From assembly GCA_009760855.2 (NCBI GenBank), contig WPIO01000119.1:490001-554000 (forward strand): a stretch of DNA of 64,000 nucleotides. Reading direction: 5' to 3'. Below are positions 54,766 through 64,000 of this stretch, piece by piece. Position 1 is the stretch's first letter. Each line of letters starts with the position of its first letter. Below the pieces are notes generated by a model that was not told the origin of the DNA, did no database searches, and saw only the letters and a list, made by a program, of their open reading frames with translations. Position numbers and translations under genes: made by a program. This DNA is from Cristatella mucedo. Lineage: Eukaryota > Bryozoa > Phylactolaemata > Cristatellidae.

Positions 54766-56615
54766 AGCGAATCGGAGCTCATGCTTACTGCTCGGGATCC
54801 GCTGCCATGCCAAATGCATGATTTATTACTCTTTGCAGATCTAGACTAGCCACAGTTGTGCAATTTGGAGAGTCAGTAGGGCAGTCTCTCTGCATTTCTG
54901 AGCTATAGTAAAACTGCCACTAACCACAACTTCGAGCTTTCGAGAATTAGCTATTCCGTAATAGCTGCTCAACGCCAAATCATGGGAAATTTGCAGCACT
55001 TTTTTTTTAGTCCGGCGTGGGCATGCTGAAGGCCAGTAGTGCCATTCTTTCTTTGCAGCTCATTTAACGTACACGAGACGGCATGATGGCTACCATTGCA
55101 GATCAGCAGCTCGACCAACTATAAAAGGGATGCAGTCACCTTTTCTTAGACTCTATAATAATTTACGGTGAATATTTACGATCGATACTTACCAAAATGC
55201 TTACCAAAACAAATCCACTATTTAAGTCTTAATTTGAAATCATCACAAAAATTGTCCTTAGTACCGAACCTAAATACTTCAGGTAGTTACCCATCGAGCT
55301 AACTGAGTGAACTTATCGTACCACTAATATTTGAGGCCATATTGTGACTATCCTTATCACTAAGGATGTCTGTCTAGCACAGTTAAAGCCAGGTCTACCT
55401 TATTTCAAACTTAGTGCAATAACATCTGCAAAATGCAAAGATGCTGACTCAAACCATTCTATTCATTCTTGCCTACACCAAAGTCTCGACGATTTAGAGC
55501 TGATGATCTAGCCGATCGCTCTTCTAGCTTCTTCGGTAGCAAGATTACATAATGTACGAATGCCATTTTTGAGGGTAAAATCTTCCCTTCCGTCTTCTAC
55601 CTCGGTTTTCTTCTCGACAAGAAAGTCCGCCTTTAGGCTTTCGCCTTCTCTCTGTACCTTGAAGTCAACCTCTCAGTCGAAGAATAGTGCAAGTTCTATA
55701 GACCCTGTACCTATTTTTCTTCTGCTGAGATACCTAGATGTACTGCTTGTCGGTATACATAACATAATACATTTTCCTTTGCTATGTGTTCTGTCGCAAA
55801 GATTTTCCAAAGCGCCTGTGTTTTCATGCCACTTATTAAGTAGTAGTCACTAGACCAGGAGTACGCGAACAACTTTTGCTAAGCTGGCCGATTGTCGTTC
55901 CAATTATATGGATATGTAATAATGACACATTTGTACTGCACACTCAGAAAACTGAATCTTTTTTTGATCAATTTTACGGATTTACGGATGCTGTATTGAA
56001 AGCAAGAAAGGAACGCTTCCAAAAGCTTGGCCACTGCTGATGAGCTAAAGGTTGAACCTCATTGGCTTATATTAACTATGTACCTTGCTGACAACAAACA
56101 GCTTACTGCAACAGTGTCTATCTATTATCAGCCGGATATAGGCAAACAATCAGACAAATGTCGGGCTTATGTCATGTCTTCGTGACAGTCTGTAAGAAAG
56201 CCGAAAAACTTGGATAACTCTTGCAGCTTACCCAACGCAGGCAAGGTCGGTCTTTGTTGGCTTGGACAAGCTCAGTGCTCAGTGCTGCTGTACAGGTGTT
56301 CTGCGATGATGCCTGAGTCGCAGACGCACACCAAACGTTTGTGCCTCGGCACGTTAACAGCAGATGCTCGGCGACATTTTCAACGACCCAATCATTTAAC
56401 CAGGGCCCCATACAAACGCGAAAAGTCAAGCAGCTCTGGCCTGCTATTTAAAAAGCAATGACTTGTCGAGAGCGCTTGTTCGCGGGTTGCCAATGCATGG
56501 TCGGCAGCTCACAATCTGCACAGAAGAGTGCCACAGAGAGCAGCCCCACCTGGTGGCTGCCTGCCGGGGAGCAGTTGTGTGCCTGCTTGCCAACCCACGA
56601 GGCCCAGCTCTGGTG
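54766..56615. other. anonymous sequence, presumed intron
   Basis: No further exon recognised. The 97-codon frame at 55560-55853 and the antiparallel frames at 56172-56461 show no family motifs. Confidence 0.35.
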
Positions 56616-56619
56616 GGAG

Positions 56620-56815
56620 CAGGGAGGCAGTGAAGGGAGATAGGGAGGGAGGGAGAAAGGGAGGCAGGCAGGCAAGGAGGCAGGCAGGCAGGGAAGGAAG
56701 GAGGGAATGAGGGAAGGAGGGAGGAAGGAAGGCAGGGTGGTATAAATGGAGGAAGAGAGAAAGGGAGGCAGGGAGAAAGGGAGGCAGGGAGGCAAGGAGG
56801 CAGGTAGGCAGCTAC
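56620..56815 (+). repeat. purine-rich GGGAGGCA/AGGCAGGC minisatellite
   Basis: Imperfect GGAGGCAGG, GGAAGGAGG and GGCAGGCAGG units over ~195 bp, with complete purine bias apart from interspersed C and T. Long Pro/Leu-rich minus frames are repeat translations. Confidence 0.95.
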
Positions 56816-57780
56816 AACAGCTTCTGGTGTTGGTGCAAAAGGACAGCTAAGCAATTAGATATTACCAGCAGCACGATGTTTGCATTCACTTTCAGATTAA
56901 CCAGATGCTGCCGAGGTCGCTGGAAGCATGTATTAGTCTCTTTAAGTGGTTTGGGCAGAGCACAAGTTGGCTGCCAAAGCAACGTTACGGCCCAGCCCCA
57001 ACAATCCACGAAGATTTACAAAGCTGTTTTCCATAACCAGAATGAGTCGGTGTGTTTTTGTTAAGCCAATAGACTGCCCAAATAGATAACAGCCGGCTAA
57101 GCAGGAAGTGCAGATAGGACCTTTTTAAGCAGTGGCGTCCACGTACTTCTATTGCTTAGCAGGCCTGTTAGTTGAGGCCCATCTTAGAGCTGACGGCTAT
57201 TAGTCTATCATTGCAGATTTCTTAAGGCTGGTGACACTGTAAGTTCTAGCTTTTTTATCAGATTGCCTGCATTGATTGTGATCGTTGATGTGATGCTTTC
57301 ATTGACGCTCCTGCTTAGCGCTCGCGGTGGTATGCAGCAGAGGCCTAGTTTAAGAGGATCCAGGTTTTCTCGAGTAAATTGTGCCCTTCGGCAATAACAT
57401 TTTGGTCGAATTCTCCACTAGCACTTTGCTAGTACTGGCCATCGAACTTAGTGTGATGAGTGAAGGACTAAATTTCAAAAACCAACGTGCTGAACGTTTA
57501 GCCTTTTGAAGGAGTGTGTTTCAATGATTATTTATTTAATCTATAAAGTTTATAAACTTCAATTGTAGTGTGTCCATCTGTCGATTGTAATAATTTCTTC
57601 TGCCGGCTCAGGAAAAAAGATATGTAGCGTCTTGCAGATATTATATATGCTTTTGTTAAGTAACGGTTTGCAGACTGAGAGCCTCTTCTATATCACATTA
57701 GCCTAGCAGCTATCATTCCAGCTTGAAGTAGGCGATAAAGCATTCTTTTCTGAATGACTCCTAGGCACGATTCAGTTAGT
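56816..57780. other. anonymous sequence
   Basis: No supported features. Confidence 0.35.
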
Positions 57781-57784
57781 CAAT

Positions 57785-58320
57785 TCTAAGCGGATGAAAC
57801 TCAGTTTTACCTTTGGTTTGATCTCTCCCTGCCATCGAGCACATCGAATGCTCTAAACTCCCTTGCCGCATGTATTGATTACTTACCCATATGGAGGGTA
57901 GTGAACTTTCTTAAATGGAATGATGATAAAACCAGCCCTCTAGTCCTAAAAAAACTAAGTGTCATTCGGAAATTGGACATGCTATCGCTCAAACCGGCTC
58001 AGCCAGCATATCTCGTGTTGAATCTGCTCGGAATATACGTGTCATGTTTCAAAGTGAACTTCCAGTAGACGACCACATCAGCTTTAAAGTCAAGTAAAGT
58101 CTACCTACTTTTAGCTTCATAACACCAGTAAAATATGGGCTTGTTTAGACAGGGATACGCATACAAATTGCTGGATGAATTTGTGACATCGCGTCATGAC
58201 TTCTGTAACTCACTGGTTGCTGGTCTACTGGCCTGTGCAATCAGACGCTTATAGCTGATGCAAAACATTGTAGCTAGGCCTATCTGTCGTGAGCGTTGCA
58301 GTTGCCACATCTCACAAAAA
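57785..58320 (+). mobile_element. diverged LINE-A fragment, 3' truncated
   Basis: AAACTCAGTTTTACCTTTGG, CCATCGAGCACATCGAATGC, AGTAGACGACCACATCAGC and CTATCTGTCGTGAGCGTTGC: the RT box downstream half and post-RT domain without an open frame. It stops near the HITPLL block and lacks the usual 3' end. Confidence 0.7.
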
Positions 58321-58344
58321 ATGATAGTAGCTCATTAAACAGCA

Positions 58345-58465
58345 TCGTTTGTAATGTAATGTAATGTATCTCCGTCAGTAGCTCCACAAAGTCATAAAGA
58401 CCATGTGGTTGTTACGCAGGAGAGTTTTGTATAGCGCACTCACAGCCTAAGCGGCTTTCGGTAAG
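58345..58465 (-). mobile_element. LINE-B 3' end, inverted
   Basis: TGTAATGTAATGTAATG (inverted TTACA tail), TATCTCCGTCAGTAGCTCC, CATAAAGACCATGTGG and GCACTCACAGCCTAAGCGGC. Only ~120 bp inserted. Confidence 0.8.
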
Positions 58466-58474
58466 TTTGTACAA

Positions 58475-58620
58475 TGACAGAACAGCTATTTCGGCAATCC
58501 CCACCGCTTGGAGTGGCGATAAAGGTTCGGAAAATACGGAATCGAACCCACTACCTTGGAGCCGTGATCGTGAAAAGCAACCGCCTTACCTGGTGTATCA
58601 TTAGGGCTCAACGAAAAACA
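58475..58620 (-). mobile_element. SINE2 copy, inverted
   Basis: GGTTCGGAAAATACGG, AATCGAACCCACTACC (inverted B box) and GTGAAAAGCAACCGCCTTAC. It lies immediately next to the inverted LINE-B end. Confidence 0.65.
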
Positions 58621-58659
58621 GTTACAAAAAATGTGCCATGTCAAGTGCAGGCTTGAATG

Positions 58660-60740
58660 TCATTTACCGAAATTGGGGTCTGGTATAGATTTAGTCAACA
58701 TCAATGACTTCCATCGAGTTTACGCCCGGAAGCTTAAAAAAACCGGGGCTTCTTTAGTCACTCGAAAACTGAATTCCTTCCAGTTGGAACCAAAACAAAT
58801 TTATAAGAAAATGAAAAAAATCCTGCCTAATGTTGAGAGATCTGACTCTCCAGATATTAACGTCCCAGTCGAAAAGTTGTCATGCTTCTTTACGGAAAAA
58901 AGTGTGCACATCGGTGCTTCCATAAAGCCTCTCCAGGTAAAGTCATTGTGGAGTCGCAACCTATGACCTTCCTTAAAAGGTTTTCTGAAGTTTCTGCATA
59001 CGATGTGGCTACCATAATATTGCCTCCGATACCATTGATCGCGATGTTTCACTAGAACGATTGAGAACAACGATCGGTCTGGCTGACGAGGCACTGGCGT
59101 GGTTTAAATCGTGCTCGTTTGATCGTGTTCAATCCGTGTCTTGTGGGGACAGATCGCACACACGAGAAATGTCACCTGTGGAGTCCCTCGAGGATACACG
59201 GTCCCTTTCTGTTTTCCATTTATACTCATCCTCTGTTAAAAGTGATTAAGGCCCGTGGAATAGGATAACACTTTTATGCTGACTTTGTCATTCCAACCGC
59301 CGGAATCTGCTGCAGCAACAGAGAAACTGCATGTTGGCCTTGCCGACATTCGATCATGGATGCCGGAGAACTTATTGAAACTAAATGACGATACAACTGA
59401 AGTGCTACTTATGCGACAACATAAGCGTGTGGCTGGATGAAAAGGCTTCGCTCTTTTAACATGTGATACTCTTGTGCGACCATCACCAACTGCTCGAAAT
59501 TGAGCTGACGATTTCGACAGCTGCCTAAGTTTTAAAATTTTCATTTGGATGATTGCTTCTACAGCTAAATATTGCGTCTAATCCCTGTCAAAGATAAGGA
59601 GCTGTCTTCCACAGTGGTATGCAGAAAAGTTAACTCGCTCAGTCGTTCTGTCTCGGCTTGATTTTTGTTATTCTCATTTTTCTGGGTTATCAAAAAGTGA
59701 CTCGACCACTTTAGCTGGCTATGAATATGGCTGAAAGGCTAGTTTTCAAATCCATCAAGGTTGACCAAGTGTCACCTTTGCTAAAGGAGCTAGAATGAAT
59801 GCCGCGTTGATCACCGGATACGGAGCAGAACTCTTACGCTGACACACAAGTCCTGCCATGGATCGGCTCCTCCATACCTAGCTGAACTGATGCGCCAGTT
59901 TCAGCCTTCTCAATCCCTAAGGTCATATGTGAACACTAAACTACCTGCTCCATTTCTCCGCTTAAACACCGTTGGCAACAGAAGCTTTAGCTCCGGAGGT
60001 CCTAGACTGTAGAAATCGCCTCCACAGTGTCATTCGCATGTATGTATTGTATGCAGGCTCCTCTGATAAGCCACTGGTGAGCCAGCGGTGAAGCACCACC
60101 GAGAGGGGCCGGTGCACAACTGTGGTCAGCCTGTGATGTGGTATAGACACAGGCCGGTAACCAGCTGGTGGCCAGATGGTGGATTCACCATCAGGGTCGT
60201 CCAGTGCACTGCTGTGGTCCGCCTTTGATGTGGCAAGGACCAGTTGGTGGCCAGATGGTGGATTCACCATCAGGGTCAGTCGGTGCACAGTTGTGGTCGA
60301 TGAGTCATTGGAGTCGACCAGGGGAGGGGAGTCGTGTGAGAGCAGGGGCCGAGGGGAGCCATGCGCTCTTCGGCTCTGTGTGTTAGTAATAAACTGCCAG
60401 TGTTGGGCATCGGCTGGCTCTCTGCTGTGCGAATAAACTACACACTGTTCTTATGCAACGACAACTACTCTCCTGCTGTCGACTGTGGCTTATCCTTTCC
60501 AGCAGACCTGAGCGGCTACTTCTACAGTACTTCACTACCACAACTGCTCTCCCACTGTGCTCTGCAGCCCACTTTCTCTTTGTTTCGTGAGACGAAGTCA
60601 AAGTTAAAGTCGAAGTCAAAGACGAAGTTGGCTGCCGAATGCGTACCAAAAGCTTCTTAGGATGTGAGTGTGCTACGCAAAACTCTCCTGCGTAACACCC
60701 ACATCGTCTTTATGGCTTTCTGGATTTACAGAGGGAGATA
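58660..60740 (+). mobile_element. longest LINE-B copy, interrupted by LTR2
   Basis: Open frame 58631-58966 encodes the linker upstream of RT (VYARKLKKTG, KQIYKKMKKILPN, VEKLSCFFTEK, as in CR1/L2-group polyproteins). RT pieces follow: LADEALAWFKSCSFDRVQSV, SCGDRSHTREMS, then a damaged palm region near 59260 lacking the YADD box. NLLKLNDDTTEVLLM-type and HKSCHGSAPYLAELM-type blocks come next, then SFSSGGPRL at ~59990. The solo LTR2 at 60028-60442 splits the sequence before it resumes at LCNDNYSPA, UTR and tail. Many stops. Confidence 0.85.
60028..60442 (+). mobile_element. solo LTR2 inside LINE-B
   Basis: Starts TGTCATTCGC and ends AATAAACTACA, the TGT...ACA form of retroviral-type LTRs. CACAG (60023-60027) and CACTG (60443-60447) form a 5-bp target duplication with one mismatch. 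Removing it restores the LINE-B sequence seen in other copies (CTTCCACAATTCTTACGC). It contains two copies of a ~110-bp unit (GTGCACA.CTGTGGTC to AGATGGTGGATTCACCATC); the 42.2-kb copy has one. Confidence 0.75.
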
Positions 60741-60744
60741 CATC

Positions 60745-61740
60745 GTTATTATTTAATCATCATTAAATCTCCGGCCAAATGTCGATTTTTTTAGTGTAGT
60801 ATAGGCCATTTTATGGATTTTACGATATAAAAACCGACATTGGCAATGAAGCCGCATGCAAGTAACAAGAACCCAGCTCATCAAGCTTTACATAAGCACC
60901 TCGGTACACGGTGGTTTTGAAAATATGGGATACAAGTTATATGCAATAAAGACATATGAAAATGCGTTATTTGTAGATGTGTTCATTAAGGTTTACACGA
61001 GAGTTAGACGCGATTGGTAAATCTTTTGTTGTTTCAGTTGACTGCATGTGAATTGCGGATAATTGTAAAGCAAACTAATCCTTTTTGAAAGCATATTATT
61101 TAAAAAAGAGATGCTGCAATGCATTCATTGTACTTGCATCGCATTAAAAAACCAGTTTCACTTATCAAATAATCGCATTAGTTCGGCCGGTAACTATTTG
61201 CCGTACTATTAGACACAATATTCGGTGATTAAGCAATTATGATTGAAAATGTGGTTCAACCCTACTAACAGTGACTATATATTCGTAAAATACCTATTGT
61301 AATACATGTTTTGGTTTCTTAGAGTAAAGTGTATAGATGTATATCGGACTTGCACTTGCATTTGTTGGAACGTATAGGCAGAGCTAAGATTGAGCAACGT
61401 GATGACTGTGAATGCACTGTTATAAATTGGTTAGACCAGAGGTCGGCAAAGGTTTCGGACTGCTAGGCCATTTCAGGAGATCAAGACGGTACACTAGGCC
61501 AGATGAAACCGCGCCCACTCCGCCGGCCCCGGCGTGACCAGACGAACAAACAAACAAAAAGCCACATTTGATGCACAGACAGGCACGGCAATTATAGGGG
61601 TAGACATTTTTAACACACAAACCCAGCCATGAGCTTCTGTTAGAACAGCACCTGACATTAGTTCTAAAAATAAACATGGTAAAATTAGTGTGAACTGAAA
61701 CCAGTAGAAATGAAGGGGAACAAAGCCACGACGGTTCAAT
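60745..61740. other. anonymous AT-rich sequence
   Basis: No supported features; antiparallel frames at 61.4-61.74 kb lack motifs. Confidence 0.35.
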
Positions 61741-61744
61741 TACT

Positions 61745-61850
61745 AACCAGGCAATCGCACTTCTTTTTCAGGGAATGTAAAGTGCCTGGAAAGAGATTGA
61801 GTTCCCTCCAGAGTGCTATATAAAATGTAATATTCCTATCATAACTAATT
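61745..61850 (+). mobile_element. LINE-A 3' tail fragment
   Basis: GGGAATGTAAAGTGCCTGGA, AAGAGATTGAGTTCCCTCC and AGTGCTATATAAAATG. Confidence 0.75.
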
Positions 61851-62395
61851 ATTAGGCCGGATCAAACTATAAATAACTAGGGTGGTATTAGGCCGGACTG
61901 GAGTGCTAGAGAGTACCAATCTTGCATAAAGCCGGATTTTGCCGACCTCTGACTAAACACTTTCTGGCGCCAGTCCATCACGGTTAAGGGATGCAGCCGC
62001 TAGCCGCCTGCGTGGCAAAGTCGGTTGTAAAATCATACTGAGAAATGTGCTAAGCACAAACAATCACCATAACATGGAGCTGGTAACTAAAAGCAAAAAG
62101 CGGCCGAGACGGCTCGTGCCTAAAATACTCGTTAGTTGGGATACTCGTAAGTCAAAATACCTCTATAGTAAAGGAGAGGGAAACAGCAACAGCTCAATGG
62201 GCCGGTTCCATCAATAAATAAGTAGGTAGCCAGTGGGCCACACATGGAGCTCTAGCTTGGCCTGATTTTTCCAAAAGGCCGGAGTTTGCCATCCTCTGGG
62301 ACTTGGTTAGGCAAACCTAATTTGGAAATGGTGTTCGTCTGTAATGCCTCTAAATAGCAATGCTTTGAGTCATAGAGACAATGCTGTCCACCAGT
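61851..62395. other. anonymous sequence
   Basis: GGCCGGA-type motifs recur (61855, 61890, 61930, 62276), but no unit repeat or gene is clear. Confidence 0.3.
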
Positions 62396-62627
62396 TAATA
62401 ATAATAAAAATAATAATGCACTTGATAAAGCGCCCTCAGAGAACTCAATCTGTTTCTATGCGCCTTTCTTTTGCTGCAAAGGGAAACGCGATTGAATTCT
62501 GAGTACTATCATGCATGATATACAACATGAATAACATGATTAGGGGTGGCATGCACAGGGTCAGCATGCAAGTGTGGTTAGTGGCAGCATACACAGTGCC
62601 AGCACGCATAAGCACATAAAGAACATA
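62396..62627 (-). mobile_element. LINE-A 3' UTR and tail, inverted
   Basis: AATAATAATAAAAATAATAA tail, AAAGCGCCCTCAGAGAACTC, the UTR (GTGGCATGCACAGGGTCAGC) and the post-stop region, ending abruptly at the junction with a plus-strand LINE-A segment. Confidence 0.85.
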
Positions 62628-64000
62628 ATAGTGTGTCACTAGCCTCAGGTCATGTCCAAGCACCTTTAAAAAGAGCTGTAGTCAGGCCTCTTCTCAAGAA
62701 AGCAACACTAGACCAAGAGAACTTGAGCAACTACCGCCCAGTCTCCCTTCTACCATTTCTATCAAAGACACTGGAACGGGTCGTTGCAGACCTGCTGAAC
62801 TCATACATCAAAACCTCGCACCTTGCTAGTAAGTTCCAGTCTGGCTTTAGAGCTAATCACTCCACAGAGTCAGCATTGATTAGATTATACAACGACCTAC
62901 TTAGGAATGCAGACATGGGTAAAGTGTCTCTGCATGTTTTGCTCGATCTTTCGGCAGCTATTGACTCCATCGATCACAAAGTTCTTCCAGAGCTCCTCTC
63001 ATCTTGCCTGGGCATCACTAGTACTACTCTGCAGTGATTCAGGTCCTATCTCAGAGGGAGATTCCAGAGTATTGACGTGAAAAGACAAAGATTATCTGAG
63101 GTACCTCTGAAATATAGAGTACCTCAGGGCTCCGTGCTAGGTCCGGTTCTTTTCACGGTTTATACTCTCCCTCTTGCTGATGTGATAGCCGAGCACAATC
63201 TAGGCTTTCACTAGCCAAAGCACAATCTAGGCTTTCACTTCTATGCGGATGAAACTCAGTTGTACCTTTGCTTTGATCCCTCCCAGCCTTCGAGCACCTC
63301 AAATTCACTCAACTCACTTGCTGCATGCATTGATGACATCCTCAGATGGATGGCAGCAAATTTTCTAAAACTAAACGATGACAAAATAAACTTACTAGTT
63401 ATGGGCAAACCCAGTGTGATTCAGAGGTTGGAAAGGCTGTCTCTCAAAATTGACTCTGCAGGCATATCTCCTGTTGAATCAGCTCGAAATCTAGGTGTCA
63501 TATTCCAAAGCGACCTCTCGTTAGACTACCATATCAGCTCCACAGTCAAATCTGCTTATTTTCAGTTTCATAACATTGCTAAAATTCAGGCTTGTTTAGA
63601 TAAGGATACCACGTCTAAGTTGGTCCATGCATTCGTGACATCTCGTCTCGACTTCTGTAGCTCACTGCTTACTGGCCTACCAGCATGTGCGATAAGGCGA
63701 TTGCAGTTGGTGTACAACTCTGCAGCTAGCTTGTGTGTCGTGAACGTCGCAGTTGCCACATTACTCCACTTCTCGCCGACCATCACTGGCTACTAGTCAA
63801 GCAACGGATTAACTTCAAGGTTTTGTCGCTCACTTTTAGGTCCCTTTATTCTATGGCTCCAGCCTATCTCTCCGACATACTCCCCCATCAGGCCAAGCAT
63901 CGTACCACCCGCTTTTCCGATTCCAAAAGTCTAGAAATACCTCGTACAAACCTCAAATCCTTTGGAGACCGTGCATTTAGTTCGTATGCTCCCAAAGCCT
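62628..64000 (+). mobile_element. LINE-A copy with the most complete RT, running off the window
   Basis: Open frame 62633-63037 gives VSLASG-type start, VVRPLLKKATLDQENLSNYR, PVSLLPFLSKTLERVVADLL, KFQSGFRANHSTESALIRLY and VLLDLSAAIDSIDH (RT motif A, first catalytic Asp). A stop at 63036 follows, then PLKYRVPQGSVLGPVLFTVY. FYADETQLYLCFDPSQ is next, with the YADD box changed to YADE. A 27-bp tandem duplication near 63193-63240 (GCACAATCTAGGCTTTCACT twice) adds a TAG. Open frame 63260-63796 covers the post-RT domain; a further frameshift lies near 63730. The coding region continues past 64000. Confidence 0.92.

Noticed and set aside
55560-55853. 97-codon Ser/Leu-rich frame
   Set aside because: No homology I can recognise, no splice context, composition like the surrounding DNA.
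56444-56854. Pro/Leu-rich 115-136 codon minus frames
   Set aside because: Produced by the purine-rich minisatellite; no family motif.

Overview
This is a repeat-dominated window of animal nuclear DNA. Coding evidence is a single spliced exon of a mitochondrial lipid-synthesis gene; otherwise the window holds dozens of decayed transposable elements, two families of roughly 160-bp tandem repeats, microsatellites and anonymous AT-rich sequence. There are no operons, bacterial genes, CRISPR arrays or RNA-gene clusters. Endonuclease/reverse-transcriptase LINEs of the CR1/L2 group, tRNA-headed SINEs and Ty3/Gypsy LTR debris fit an invertebrate (probably aquatic) metazoan; the species cannot be fixed from sequence alone.

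Layout. 0-5 kb: 3' end of a LINE-A copy, a LINE-B 3' end, a run of ~160-bp repeats (family Sat2, minus), a large GA/GACA microsatellite. 4.9-6.1 kb: LINE-A (minus) with a readable RT active site. 6.4-13.3 kb: LTR1 copy split by a SINE, LINE-B and LINE-A fragments, then a Ty3/Gypsy pol remnant (RT, RNase H, integrase) interrupted by a solo LTR1 in the opposite orientation with a clean CTAG target duplication. 15.34-20.09 kb: a 4.75-kb element with ~0.9-kb inverted arms, an array of ~160-bp repeats (Sat1) in its interior, 9-bp flanking direct repeats and a LINE-A insertion; this is the most unusual structure here. 20-28 kb: scattered LINE and SINE pieces. 28.08-30.45 kb: a near-perfect 47-bp palindrome followed by the most 5'-extended LINE-A copy, with endonuclease motifs. 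30.85-31.4 kb: a GC/CpG-rich island with an open frame, perhaps a host promoter and first exon. 32.7-34.3 and 37.4-37.9 kb: further Sat2 arrays. 38-50 kb: many LINE-A copies (three head to tail at 40-42 kb), SINEs and an LTR2 copy. 52.8-53.9 kb: LINE-B. 54.12-54.47 kb: the PGS1-like exon. 56.6 kb: purine-rich minisatellite. 57.8-60.7 kb: LINE-A and LINE-B, the latter cut by a solo LTR2. 62.4 kb to the end: a LINE-A insertion in two opposed pieces, perhaps twin priming.

How the parts relate. LINE-A ends in a compact double hairpin plus an ATT-rich tail. SINE1 has a tRNA-like head and a 3' end resembling LINE-A's, so it probably borrows LINE-A's enzymes. LINE-B has a different 3' end tipped with TTACA repeats. 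Nesting gives relative ages: Gypsy pol is older than LTR1, LTR1 older than SINE2, LINE-B older than LTR2, and the long-TIR element older than its LINE-A insertion. Every LINE copy shows frameshifts, stops or truncation, so none looks active as read here.
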